Positions 16,465 to 24,223 of a stretch of 64,000 nucleotides of DNA are shown here, piece by piece; the stretch's first letter is position 1, and each line of letters starts with the position of its first letter. This DNA is from an uncultured Eubacteriales bacterium. GTDB taxonomy: Bacteria; Bacillota; Clostridia; Oscillospirales; Acutalibacteraceae. Location of the stretch: positions 124,001 to 188,000 of the forward strand of contig CAKSNE010000001.1 in NCBI GenBank assembly GCA_934476085.1, given 5' to 3'. The translations under genes and the position numbers were made by a program. The notes below the pieces were generated by a model that worked only from the letters and a program-made list of their open reading frames with translations, did not search any database and had not been told where the DNA came from.

Positions 16465-17614
16465 TGCAGATATTCCAATTAATGTGATGGCTCATGAACT
16501 TGAATTATCGGTTACAAATAATTTTGTGCTGGAAAATTTGGTCTTAGAAAATGCAACTGTCGCGACACAAGACTTGACAGGCGATATTATTAAGATTTCG
16601 GCTGTTATTAATCGTAATTGTGCTAGATATATATTAACATCGAATTCAATCAAAGTTAATTGTGTAGATGCAAATCAAGTGAGTGTATATGAAACCAATC
16701 CTAATACAATTTACTGCATTAAATTCAGTGAGTTGGTTTATGATGATGTGAGTAAGACTGGAACCGGAAGATTAATTATTGAAGATGTAACAGTTAAAGA
16801 TGACGGAACCATAGTTGTTGATGATTACGAGAATATTATCGCAACATTTGAGACTGATGAAAATCGTAAGTATAAAGTTGATAGCGAAAAAGCATATCCT
16901 TACAACTATGACACACGAAAATTGCAAGACATTGTTGAAGGAAAACAAGACAAGCTGACAATTGATGCTGCTTTATCATCAACAAGTACAAATCCTATAC
17001 AAAACAAAGCGGTTTTTGATGCACTTAAAACCAAACAGACAAAAGAAAACTGGGAATTAATTAGAACATTTGAAGTCGGAAATGAAGGAACATATAAAGA
17101 TACCGATGTCATGGTTTACAATGATGATGGAACTTTAAAATCAGTCATTATATGTACTGACGATAACGGAAATCCGTTTCATCTTAAAAAAACTTGGGGC
17201 AATGTAACATATCCTGCTTTATCAGATGTTGAAAGCAATTATTCTCCTATTTGCAATCCGTATAGTACGGTAGCACTAGACAGCAATGGATTTCCGAAAA
17301 ACAGTAATGGCTTAAAAATAAATAACTCTTGGATTTTAGTTTCACCAAAAACTGCGTGTAATCAAAAAATCTATTCCGAATTTGCCGAAGATGGCTTTTA
17401 TTGTGGCTTTTCGACAGATAAAATTACTGCTAATGACGGTAGTAATAATTTAAGAATGTGGGCTGGTGGTACTACTCTACGTTCAATGGCAGACGGTTGG
17501 GGACAAATTATGAAAAAAGTATTAATTAATGCTTATTATTTTTATACCGCATCAATTCCGCTTAAAAATGGAATGAAAGTAACTATCTTAGGAGTGAGGA
17601 AAAATGAAGATTAA
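16457..17614 (+). CDS. Tail fibre / receptor-binding protein
   Basis: 385 residues. The N-terminal about 150 residues (MANADIPINVMAHELELSV) resemble a baseplate-attaching BppU-like domain. The central KLQDIVEGKQDKLTIDAALS and STSTNPIQNKAVFDALKTK form the GKQDKLT...NPIQNKAV collar seen in many Firmicute fibres. The C-terminal about 180 residues are Asn/Gly/aromatic-rich (NLRMWAGGTTLRSMADGWGQ) and probably bind the host surface. ATG 16457 is inside the upstream gene's end, with a GAGGTG site at 16442-16447. Confidence 0.78.
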   Translation: MANADIPINVMAHELELSVTNNFVLENLVLENATVATQDLTGDIIKISAVINRNCARYILTSNSIKVNCVDANQVSVYETNPNTIYCIKFSELVYDDVSKTGTGRLIIEDVTVKDDGTIVVDDYENIIATFETDENRKYKVDSEKAYPYNYDTRKLQDIVEGKQDKLTIDAALSSTSTNPIQNKAVFDALKTKQTKENWELIRTFEVGNEGTYKDTDVMVYNDDGTLKSVIICTDDNGNPFHLKKTWGNVTYPALSDVESNYSPICNPYSTVALDSNGFPKNSNGLKINNSWILVSPKTACNQKIYSEFAEDGFYCGFSTDKITANDGSNNLRMWAGGTTLRSMADGWGQIMKKVLINAYYFYTASIPLKNGMKVTILGVRKNED

Positions 17615-17858
17615 GAAAAACGGTGTTTTAAGGGATATGACTGTTGCCGAAATCGCAGAGTACGAAGAAAGCATAAAAGTACCTGTTGATGAGCAGATTG
17701 CAATGCTAAAACAAAATCTTGCAGACACAGACTACAAAGCAATTAAATTTGCGGAAGGCTTAATTAGTGAGCAAGATTATGCTAAAATCAAAGCACAAAG
17801 GCAGATTTGGCGAGATGAAATCAATAGGCTAGAAAGCGGGGTTGATACCGATGACTGA
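17604..17858 (+). CDS. Small phage tail/fibre-accessory protein
   Basis: 84 residues, helical and charged. DEQIAMLKQNLADTDYKAIK and FAEGLISEQDYAKIKAQRQI, ending WRDEINRLE, form a pattern common in short proteins after Firmicute phage fibre genes, but its role is unknown to me. It overlaps the fibre gene by 11 bases with GGAGTGAGG upstream, and its stop overlaps the next gene by 8. Confidence 0.72.
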   Translation: MKIKKNGVLRDMTVAEIAEYEESIKVPVDEQIAMLKQNLADTDYKAIKFAEGLISEQDYAKIKAQRQIWRDEINRLESGVDTDD

Positions 17859-18072
17859 TGTTGTTATTGTAGGTTTGCTCTCGCTTGTAGGTACGGTTGT
17901 TGGTACATTTGGCGGTATTATTACTTCTGCAAGACTTACAAATTATCGTATTCAAGAACTTGAAAAAAAGGTAGAGAAACATAATAATTTTGCAGCGCGC
18001 ATACCTGTTTTGGAAGAAAAAATCAAGGTTGAAGAACATAGAATAGCCGACCTTGAAGAAATAAACAAATGA
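17851..18072 (+). CDS. XhlA-like lysis accessory membrane protein
   Basis: 73 residues beginning MTDVVIVGLLSLVGTVVGTF: one N-terminal TM segment (about 4-25), a TNYRIQELEKKVEKHNN segment and then coiled coil to the end. The arrangement and the KKVEKHN motif are those of the XhlA-like/holin-associated proteins that precede holin and endolysin. ATG 17851 is preferred to a TTG at 17842; the site is AAAGCGGGG. Confidence 0.75.
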   Translation: MTDVVIVGLLSLVGTVVGTFGGIITSARLTNYRIQELEKKVEKHNNFAARIPVLEEKIKVEEHRIADLEEINK

Positions 18073-18086
18073 AAGGATAAAGAAAA

Positions 18087-18260
18087 ATGAAAGAAAGATT
18101 AAACAAACTTATGACTATTAAATCAATTGTAACACTTGTTTTAACTGTTGTTTTCGCTTTTTTGTCGGTAAAAGGCTACATAACAAGTGATGAATTTCTA
18201 GTCATTTTTACAACCGTTATAGGTTTTTATTTCGGCACACAATCAAATAAAAAGGAGTAA
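18087..18260 (+). CDS. Phage holin
   Basis: 57 residues, ATG 18087 with GAAAGGATAAAG upstream, TAA 18258-18260. Starts MKERLNKLMTIKSIVTLVLT; two hydrophobic stretches (about 13-29 and 38-50) separated by a short GYITSDE turn, ending in a charged NKKE tail. Size, topology and position directly before the endolysin make it the holin that permits endolysin release. Confidence 0.82.
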   Translation: MKERLNKLMTIKSIVTLVLTVVFAFLSVKGYITSDEFLVIFTTVIGFYFGTQSNKKE

Positions 18261-18265
18261 TTATT

Positions 18266-18922
18266 ATGATTAAAACATACAAAAAAGGCACAAAAAAACA
18301 GTTAACCGAGCATTTTAATTTATCCGAGATACATTGTCACGGTACAAAATGTTGTGACAAAACTAAACTTGATGTTAATGTTGTGAAGTTGGCAGAGAAG
18401 ATGAGAGTTGCTTTAGGTGTACCGATTACAGTTGAAAGCGGTTATCGTTGTCAAGAGCATAATAAAAAAGTCGGCGGTGCAAACGGGTCCGGGCATTGCT
18501 TAGGTACTGCACTAGATTTGACAACTGCTAAAGTGAGCCGAGAGAGATTAGCGGTTCTCGCTGAATTGGTCGGCGTGTCTCGTATAGGCATTTATATGAG
18601 CGACAACAAAAAATGTATGGTGCATATCGGTGTCGGCAACAAGTGCCATTGGATTAACACAGGCAATTATCAACCGACTTCGCATAGCTTTTTAGGTGGC
18701 AGTTGGAAAAAGCCGATTGCGAGCGTAACTCCTAACAGCAACAAAAAATATATTCGTTGGTTGCAAGGTTGGCTGTTTGCAAAAGGCTATTACAAAGGTG
18801 ACATTGATGGCGATTGGGGCAAAAATACTCAAAAGGCTGTTGATGCTTTCCGCAGAGAAAACGGCTGGAGCAAAGCCGAATGTTTGAAATCTAAAGGTAT
18901 AAAAACGCTTTGCAAGTGTTAG
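18266..18922 (+). CDS. Endolysin: M15 peptidase with peptidoglycan-binding domain
   Basis: 218 residues. The N-terminal M15_3-type D-Ala-D-Ala carboxypeptidase/L,D-endopeptidase domain has the zinc motif SGHCLGTALD (His and Asp ligands, about 73-82) and the third His in MVHIGV (about 120). The SGYRCQEHNKKVGGA segment precedes it. The C-terminal about 60 residues (IRWLQGWLFAKGYYKG, GKNTQKAVDAFRRENGW) form a PG_binding_1 domain. AAAAGGAG lies eight bases before ATG 18266. It cleaves peptide stems of the wall at lysis. Both catalytic and binding domains look intact. Confidence 0.9.
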   Translation: MIKTYKKGTKKQLTEHFNLSEIHCHGTKCCDKTKLDVNVVKLAEKMRVALGVPITVESGYRCQEHNKKVGGANGSGHCLGTALDLTTAKVSRERLAVLAELVGVSRIGIYMSDNKKCMVHIGVGNKCHWINTGNYQPTSHSFLGGSWKKPIASVTPNSNKKYIRWLQGWLFAKGYYKGDIDGDWGKNTQKAVDAFRRENGWSKAECLKSKGIKTLCKC

Positions 18923-18951
18923 ACAAGTTTTAGACAATTGGATATGAAAAT

Positions 18952-18984
18952 ACCGCTCATCTTAAAAAAGGTGGGCGGTTTTTG
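18952..18984 (+). terminator. Terminator after endolysin
   Basis: ACCGCTCATC (18952-18961) can pair with GGTGGGCGGT (18970-18979) with G-T pairs around a TTAAAAAA loop, followed by TTTTG. It closes the phage late operon. Confidence 0.75.
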
Positions 18985-19052
18985 CGTTATGTCCTTGAAT
19001 GTCTAGATAATATAATATATTATTTTAAATGTCATGAAATTACATCTAAGTA

Positions 19053-19081
19053 TTGATTTTTTAATGAAAATGTATTAGAAT
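19053..19081 (+). promoter_or_regulatory. Promoter of the GHKL/STAS-like cassette
   Basis: TTGATT at 19053-19058, 17-base spacer, TAGAAT at 19076-19081, 35 bases before the first start codon. With the terminator at 18952 upstream, this makes the cassette an independent transcription unit. Confidence 0.6.
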
Positions 19082-19116
19082 AAATAATAAAAATTAAATT
19101 TATTAAAAGGATGAGT

Positions 19117-20259
19117 ATGGAAAATTTATATCTTCTGTTATTAAAAAATTCTATACAGTATAAGAAAATTAAATTATACAATAAATCTTTGTTATTAAAT
19201 AATGAAGATTTAATAATTGATCATAGATCTATTTGTGAACTTTTAGAATGTTGTAATTCATTAGAACAAAACTATATTGGCATGAGTATTCCTTTAACTA
19301 TAAGTTTTAATAGTTTTTGTTTTTATGATAAGTTAACTTTTGTTTTGTTTGAATGTATTTGTTATCATGTTTTAAAAACAAGAAAGTTGAAAGTTTCTTA
19401 TTTAAAAAAACGTGAATCTATTACAACAGCAGGAATTTCATCCTCACCTTTAAATCTTCTTTGTAATTTGTCATTCAATAAAATTGATTATTTAAAATTT
19501 AATAATAAATTTTTTAAAGAAATTTATCATGATCACTTTAGAAAAATAATAAATGGAAATTTAATATTTGAAGGAACAGATGAACTGAGTGATTTATATG
19601 ATGATGTTTCTAATTTTTTGAATTTTTATAATATAGATGAACAAAGTAAAGATAATATTGCCGAAGTTATTGTTGAACTTGTTGGAAATGCTGGTGAACA
19701 TACTGGTTCTGATTGTTTGATAGATATTGATGTTGCGAGAAATTATTCTAAAAAAAATGCAGATGGTATATTTAGCGGTATTAATATTGTTATTATTAAT
19801 TTTTCTGACAAACTTTTTGGCGATGATTTAAAAGATAAAATATTAAAAAATAATAATTTTCTAGATGATAGGTATATTAAAGTGTTAGATGCATACAATT
19901 TTCATAGCAAATATTTTAATAATAACTACAGTATAGATGATTTTTTTAATATTGCTGCGTTTCAGCATAAAATTTCTGGTAGAGAAAAAAACTATAGGAC
20001 AGGCGGAACAGGACTGACAAAGTTAATACATTCATTAGAAAAAAGAGCAGATGCTCATCATTGTTATATGGTTAGTGGAGACAGCAAGCTTGTTTTTAAA
20101 CAAGAATATTTAGAGTATAATAGTGATAATTGGATTGGTTTTAATGAAGAAAATGAGTTTTTAAATAAGTTACCAGATTTTGATGTTTTTGAAAAATTTC
20201 CAGTTTATATTCCCGGAACTGCATTTAATTTAAATTTTGTATTAAAGGAGTCAATATGA
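19117..20259 (+). CDS. GHKL (HATPase)-type ATP-binding protein
   Basis: 380 residues. The C-terminal half carries GHKL ATPase signatures: an N-box AEVIVELVGNAGEHTG (about 183-198) and a G2-type lid RTGGTGLTKLIHSLE (about 294-308), with a central IVIINFSDKLFG in the place of the usual DxGxG strand. There is no DHp/histidine-phosphoacceptor domain, TM or sensor, so this is not an ordinary sensor kinase but an anti-sigma-like or Hsp90/MutL-like ATP switch. The N-terminal about 170 residues are unrecognised. ATG 19117 is chosen because AAAAGG sits six bases before it, while ATG 19111 abuts that site. Overlaps the next gene by 4 bases. GC is very low. Protein function unknown; partner switching with the STAS-like neighbour is inference. 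Confidence 0.75.
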   Translation: MENLYLLLLKNSIQYKKIKLYNKSLLLNNEDLIIDHRSICELLECCNSLEQNYIGMSIPLTISFNSFCFYDKLTFVLFECICYHVLKTRKLKVSYLKKRESITTAGISSSPLNLLCNLSFNKIDYLKFNNKFFKEIYHDHFRKIINGNLIFEGTDELSDLYDDVSNFLNFYNIDEQSKDNIAEVIVELVGNAGEHTGSDCLIDIDVARNYSKKNADGIFSGINIVIINFSDKLFGDDLKDKILKNNNFLDDRYIKVLDAYNFHSKYFNNNYSIDDFFNIAAFQHKISGREKNYRTGGTGLTKLIHSLEKRADAHHCYMVSGDSKLVFKQEYLEYNSDNWIGFNEENEFLNKLPDFDVFEKFPVYIPGTAFNLNFVLKESI

Positions 20260-20534
20260 ATACATTTAATCTTGTTTTTAAAAAATCAACAACACGCTTG
20301 GCAGGATTTCCTTATGGAAAAGAAATCTATGATTCTCAAGTAAAGAATAAAATTGATTTTACTAATAAAATTACTATTATTTTCCCTGATAATATTGAAA
20401 AAATTGCTTCTTCATTTACGCAGGGTTTTTTCGAAGAAATTGTGCAAAAGATAGGACTTTTGGATTTTGAAAAGAAAGTAGATGTTGTTGCTAAAGATAA
20501 AGTTAAGGCATCAATATATAATGATTTGTTTTAG
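20256..20534 (+). CDS. STAS-like domain protein (DUF4325)
   Basis: 92 residues essentially equal to one DUF4325 domain: KITIIFPDNIEKIASSFTQG followed by FFEEIVQKIGLLDF. The segment FPDN..(K/R)IASSF.QGFF is the signature as I remember it. DUF4325 proteins resemble STAS anti-anti-sigma domains, and their genes are often next to ATP-binding GHKL genes, which is what is seen here (ATGA overlap with the upstream gene, AAAGGAG at 20244-20250). A SpoIIAA/SpoIIAB-like partner relation is therefore plausible. No conserved phosphoacceptor Ser can be assigned with confidence, though Ser-Ser in IASSF is at a suitable spot. Confidence 0.82.
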   Translation: MNTFNLVFKKSTTRLAGFPYGKEIYDSQVKNKIDFTNKITIIFPDNIEKIASSFTQGFFEEIVQKIGLLDFEKKVDVVAKDKVKASIYNDLF

Positions 20535-20536
20535 CT

Positions 20537-20980
20537 ATGGTTTTAGATATTTTAGCTTTTGTAGTTTCGATTATTGCAATTATTCTCTCGATTATAGCTA
20601 TATATTTTGAAAATAAAAATGTTCGAATAAATATAAATTCAGTATATTTTAATGAAATATTTGAAGAGAGTATTTTGAGAGATTTACCATTAAGCAGAAG
20701 AATGGTTAGATTTGATGAAAATAATAGGCTAATTGATACGGATCCTATGCTAGAAGTTTTAAGAAAAATTAGAAAAGATTCTTTGTTTTTTATGTATTAT
20801 AGAAAAGATTTTTATGACATTCTATGTAAAAAACTTCAAGAAATAGAGGATTATATAATTACTACAGAAGAAATTGATTTTTATGGTAATGACCAAATAT
20901 ATGTTTTTAATAATATAGATGCATTATTAAGAGAGTTTTATTGCATAATTGAGTCGGAATATACAGGAAAAACGAAGTAA
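20537..20980 (+). CDS. Single-TM membrane protein, third gene of the cassette
   Basis: 147 residues: an N-terminal TM helix (about 3-24, LAFVVSIIAIILSIIAIYF) and a cytoplasmic or extracellular charged helical domain (SRRMVRFDENNRLIDTDPML...LRKIRKDSLFFMYYRKDFYD). It begins 2 bases after the DUF4325 stop without a clear ribosome site, so it is probably translationally coupled. A TM protein behind a nucleotide-binding switch pair could be a membrane effector, but nothing identifies a function. No family recognised. Confidence 0.6.
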   Translation: MVLDILAFVVSIIAIILSIIAIYFENKNVRININSVYFNEIFEESILRDLPLSRRMVRFDENNRLIDTDPMLEVLRKIRKDSLFFMYYRKDFYDILCKKLQEIEDYIITTEEIDFYGNDQIYVFNNIDALLREFYCIIESEYTGKTK

Positions 20981-21140
20981 CAGTATTAGTAAGAATGTTA
21001 TTAATATAATCTTACAATAATAGGCAACATTTTGAATGCAAATAATTAATTCAGTCTTGATTCGAAAAATATAACTAACAATCAAAACATTTATAATAAG
21101 TATTTGGACTGCTTGATTTATATTTGAAAAAAATTTTTCA

Positions 21141-21170
21141 AGCCTACCGAATGGTAGGCTGTTTTGTTTT
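21141..21170 (+). terminator. Terminator of the GHKL/STAS-like cassette
   Basis: AGCCTACC (21141-21148), GAAT loop, GGTAGGCT (21153-21160), then GTTTTGTTTT. Confidence 0.85.
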
Positions 21171-21227
21171 ATCCGGTATAAACAAGAATGTTGTACATAC
21201 TATGGATTGCTGACCTCCGCAACCATT

Positions 21228-21267
21228 AAAAAACCTTGTAAACAAAGCGTTTACAAGGTTTTTTGTT
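21228..21267. terminator. Bidirectional terminator
   Basis: AAACCTTGTAAAC (21231-21243), AAAGC loop, GTTTACAAGGTTT (21249-21261), flanked by A-runs on the left and T-runs on the right, so it works on both strands. On the - strand it ends the SGNH lipoprotein transcript. Confidence 0.85.
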
Positions 21268-21289
21268 TATGTAAAGAAATTTAGTTAAA

Positions 21290-22267
21290 TTAACCTAATA
21301 ATTTATTTAAATCAATATACTGATATTTTGATTTGAATTCTAATACTTTGGCTGTGCCTGAATAAAACTCGTTATAACTTTCTTCTACTGCACTATTGAT
21401 ATTCTTAATAAGAGCTTTAGGCTTACTATAACCATTATCCCAGCGAGTGTTTATCATATTTTCATCAGCTTTAATATTTCCAAATAAAGTTCTATATATA
21501 ATAAGAGCATCAATATAAGACATTAATGATGTAGGATGAATATAATCAGTTGATTCAATTAATTCTTCTAAACGTATATTATAATTAAATATTAACCTAT
21601 CAAATGTAAATCCTTCCGGAATATAATATAAATTCATGTTTTTATAAGCATCATACGGTGCATACAAAATATTGTTCGAAAGCAATTTTATATCATCATC
21701 TGTAGCCTTGTTATTTATATATCTCTTCCATGCATCATAAGGTGACTTGTTTAAAACAGTTTGACCTGTAAGTTTTTGATAATCAATCCAATCGTTACTT
21801 GAATACTTCCAAACATCTGCGTAAACACCTGAATTATAATGGGTTAAATAAAAATACATTTTGACATCTTTTTTACAATAACCTTTTATTTCATTAATAT
21901 GCTTTTCACTTTGACAATTCAGCCAGTAATCTTGCAAAACAACTACATCAGCTTGCTTCAAAAGCTCTTGTTGATCATTTTCATTATTTCTAATTGCTTC
22001 GCAGTGCTGCTCAAGTCCTGATCCGTCAATATACATATTATTTACAGTAACATTTTTACCATTTTCACTAGCGATACTGCTAAACTCTTTTGGCGAATCA
22101 TTATAACTCAATTGACTGTTCCCAATAAATAGTATATTGCTTGTATCTTTAATAAAGTTTGGTTTTTCAAACGAGTATTTTGAATTGCTTTTGGCATTCT
22201 CGTTACTACAACTTGTAAAAGAAAACATAAAAATAAATAACATTAAAAATGAAATCAGCTTTTTCAT
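21290..22267 (-). CDS. SGNH/GDSL-like hydrolase lipoprotein
   Basis: 325 residues with a lipoprotein signal peptide (MKKLISFLMLFIFMFSFTSC, lipobox FTSC). The mature part has SGNH blocks: ILFIGNSQLSYND (block I-like G-N-S), VVVLQDYWLN, and a C-terminal STDYIHPTS (D..H of block V), suggesting an extracellular esterase/hydrolase or a DUF4886-like protein. ATG 22267 is used because the signal peptide starts there and AGGAG lies just upstream; a longer frame overlaps the upstream gene. Eleven bases separate it from the membrane-protein gene upstream, so they form one operon on the - strand. Confidence 0.75.
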   Translation of the reverse strand: MKKLISFLMLFIFMFSFTSCSNENAKSNSKYSFEKPNFIKDTSNILFIGNSQLSYNDSPKEFSSIASENGKNVTVNNMYIDGSGLEQHCEAIRNNENDQQELLKQADVVVLQDYWLNCQSEKHINEIKGYCKKDVKMYFYLTHYNSGVYADVWKYSSNDWIDYQKLTGQTVLNKSPYDAWKRYINNKATDDDIKLLSNNILYAPYDAYKNMNLYYIPEGFTFDRLIFNYNIRLEELIESTDYIHPTSLMSYIDALIIYRTLFGNIKADENMINTRWDNGYSKPKALIKNINSAVEESYNEFYSGTAKVLEFKSKYQYIDLNKLLG

Positions 22268-22278
22268 AAATAAACTCC

Positions 22279-22908
22279 TTATTTGATAATTGAGTGACCG
22301 CAGTTTATGCAACAATCATCTTTTGATTGATTTAGAGTTCCACAAACAATACAAATATTTTTATCATTAGGTTTTAAATTCAATTTTCTGTTAAATCTAA
22401 AACCGCTAATATGTTCAATTTCATCTCCGATTTTATAATAGTCAATGAGTGGCTCTTTTAAATGTGCTTTAATTAGTCCATAGCCCCTATATGGTTGAAA
22501 ATTTTTCATTTCAGAGTTATCGCAAGTAACAAAAAAACTAATACATTTTTCTGAAGAAGTCATAACTTGAATATCAATACGATCTTTAGTAAAAAGAACA
22601 CGATTGTTATTCACAACATTACTTGTTGCATCAATTTCTTCTTTATATTTAATGCTTTTTATTATCCCTTTATAATCTTTATCAAATAAAAAGTTAAATG
22701 GCTTAAACAATATAATCGGTAAAAGTCCTATTATAGTTAAACTTGCAAAAAATAAAAAACTATGTAAAATTAAATTATTCAAGTGTAAAAAGATAATTAA
22801 AACTATAAATAAAATTTCATAAATCGCCGTAAATAAAAACGGAGTTAATATACCGTTTCGGCGATACTTTTTTAAATCAGGGTATTGATTTATAATTGAA
22901 TTTTTCAT
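22279..22908 (-). CDS. Membrane protein with C-terminal zinc ribbon
   Basis: 209 residues. Two TM helices at about 20-44 and 50-70 (YEILFIVLIIFLHL, FFASLTIIGLLPIILF), a soluble part with RVLFTKDRIDIQVMTSSEKC, and a C-terminal zinc ribbon CIVCGTLNQSKDDCCINCGHSI with CxxC...CxxC. Bacterial proteins with a small zinc ribbon and two TMs are common but function is generally unknown. First gene of the - strand operon; AGGAG upstream of ATG 22908. Confidence 0.7.
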   Translation of the reverse strand: MKNSIINQYPDLKKYRRNGILTPFLFTAIYEILFIVLIIFLHLNNLILHSFLFFASLTIIGLLPIILFKPFNFLFDKDYKGIIKSIKYKEEIDATSNVVNNNRVLFTKDRIDIQVMTSSEKCISFFVTCDNSEMKNFQPYRGYGLIKAHLKEPLIDYYKIGDEIEHISGFRFNRKLNLKPNDKNICIVCGTLNQSKDDCCINCGHSIIK

Positions 22909-23063
22909 TGATTTCTCCTAATAAGCTAAAATTTGGTTTTAACATCTTTATTATAGTTTATTTGAAAAAATTTGTCAATAAAAATTGTTTTTTGCAATAA
23001 AATTTCATTGTTAAATTGCTGAATTGTTGTTGTATAAAAGTTGTATTTTATGTATAAAATGTA

Positions 23064-23092
23064 TTGACAGTTTGTTAATATTGTTGTATAAT
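23064..23092 (+). promoter_or_regulatory. Consensus sigma-A promoter of the ABC importer operon
   Basis: TTGACA (23064-23069), 17-base spacer, TATAAT (23087-23092): a perfect match to consensus. The leader to the start codon is only about 55 bases, with GGGAG as the ribosome site, which leaves no room for a T-box or riboswitch. Confidence 0.9.
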
Positions 23093-23152
23093 AACTATTA
23101 ATTTAAAGCGGTTTTTGCTTTTATTAATTTAACAATTAGGGAGATAATTAAA

Positions 23153-24151
23153 ATGAGAAAGACAATTAAAAGAATTTTGTGCCTTGCTCTCGCTGCTGCA
23201 ATGGTTGCTTTTTCTTTCGCATCTTGCGGTAGTTCTTCGGACAAAGACTCAAAAAAATCTGATGATAAAACTTACACAGTTGGTATTTGTCAGTTAGTTC
23301 AACATGAGGCTCTTGACGCTGCTACTAAAGGCTTTAAAGAAGCGCTTACTAAAAAACTCGGCGATAAAGTTAAATTCGACGATCAAAACGCTTCAGGCGA
23401 AGCTAATAACTGTGCTACTATCGTAAACAAATTTGTTTCTGATAATGTAGATCTTATTATGGCTAACGCTACTCCTGCTTTACAGGCTGCTTATAATGCT
23501 ACTCCTAACATTCCTATCGTTGCTACTTCTGTAACTGATTATGCTACTGCTTTGGATATGGATGTTAAAGATTGGACCGGTAAAACAGGTATCAATGTAA
23601 CAGGTACTGCTGACTTGGCTCCACTTGATCAACAGGCTGCTATGTTTAAAGAGCTTTTACCTGATGTAAAAAATGTTGGTATTATTTATTGTTCTGCTGA
23701 AGCTAACTCAAAATTCCAGGCTGTTGAAATTACAAAACAACTCAAAAAATTAGGCATTTCTTCAAAAGAATATTCTTTTGCTGATACAAATGATGTTTCT
23801 GCTGTTGTAACAAAAGCAGTCAGCGAATGTGATGCTTTATATGCACCAACTGATAATACTGTTGCTTCAAACGGTAAACTTATCAATGATATTGCAGAAC
23901 CTGCCGGTATTCCACTTATCGCCGGTGAAGAAGGTATCTGCAGATTATGCGGTATTGCAACACTTTCTATAACATATTATGATATCGGTTATTCAGCCGG
24001 TGAAATGGCTTACGATATTCTCGTAAACGGCAAAGACCCAGCTGATATGGATATTCAATATTCTGAAAAACTTCAGAAAAAATATGATAAAGCTCGTTGT
24101 GATAAATACAACATTAAAATTCCTGATGGTTACGAAGCTTTAGCAGATTAA
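23153..24151 (+). CDS. trpX: ABC transporter substrate-binding lipoprotein (TrpX-like, ABC_sub_bind)
   Basis: 332 residues with a lipoprotein signal peptide (lipobox SFASC, Cys about 24) followed by a Ser/Lys/Asp-rich linker. The mature domain starts YTVGICQLVQHEALDAATKG, characteristic of the ABC_sub_bind family, and has DLIMANATPALQAAYNATPN and GICRLCGIATLSITYYDIGY. Members bind aromatic amino acids or related ligands; TrpX of streptococci is a tryptophan-binding example. The ligand here is inference. First gene of a three-gene importer; a terminator-like hairpin (24171) follows, so it is likely made in excess over permease and ATPase, as usual for binding proteins. Confidence 0.88.
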   Translation: MRKTIKRILCLALAAAMVAFSFASCGSSSDKDSKKSDDKTYTVGICQLVQHEALDAATKGFKEALTKKLGDKVKFDDQNASGEANNCATIVNKFVSDNVDLIMANATPALQAAYNATPNIPIVATSVTDYATALDMDVKDWTGKTGINVTGTADLAPLDQQAAMFKELLPDVKNVGIIYCSAEANSKFQAVEITKQLKKLGISSKEYSFADTNDVSAVVTKAVSECDALYAPTDNTVASNGKLINDIAEPAGIPLIAGEEGICRLCGIATLSITYYDIGYSAGEMAYDILVNGKDPADMDIQYSEKLQKKYDKARCDKYNIKIPDGYEALAD

Positions 24152-24170
24152 TTTTTATGCTTATTATTTA

Positions 24171-24203
24171 AAAAGCGATAAGTATTTTCCTTATCGCTTT
24201 TTA
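24171..24203 (+). terminator. Intercistronic hairpin after binding-protein gene
   Basis: AAAAGCGATAAG (24171-24182), TATTTTC loop, CTTATCGCTTTTT (24190-24202). Intrinsic-terminator form; probably lets only part of the transcripts go on into the permease gene. Confidence 0.82.
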
Positions 24204-24223
24204 TTAATTAAAAGGAGAAAAAA

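Larger units (their letters stand above)
1..18990 (+). mobile_element. Prophage late region (packaging, head, tail, lysis), siphovirus type
   Basis: An unbroken + strand series of tightly packed, often overlapping phage genes in the canonical order: terminase, portal, minor head, scaffold, capsid, connectors, tail tube, tail chaperones, tape measure, baseplate/fibre, XhlA-like, holin, endolysin. The long tape measure and the tail-tube gene indicate a long non-contractile tail; no sheath gene is seen. Integrase, repressor and replication genes are not in the window and should lie to the left. The right border is not resolved: no attachment-site repeat can be identified without the left end. 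The accessory cassette at 19,117-20,980 probably also belongs to the element. Confidence 0.93.
20981..21289. other. Intergenic region at probable prophage/host border
   Basis: 309 bp without a gene. It contains the terminator of the + strand cassette (21141-21170), an imperfect palindrome ATGGATTGC-TGACCTCC-GCAACCAT (21202-21226) and a bidirectional terminator (21231-21261). The rest is AT-rich. No tRNA and no recognisable attachment repeat are visible. The prophage may end here or a little earlier. Confidence 0.5.

Noticed and set aside
21202..21226. Palindrome as a confirmed attachment site or tRNA fragment
   Set aside because: No matching copy is visible in the window and it does not fold as a tRNA; kept only as a possibility.
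23093..23152. Possible T-box or riboswitch before the TrpX-like gene
   Set aside because: The leader between the consensus promoter and the start codon is only about 60 bases, too short for either element.
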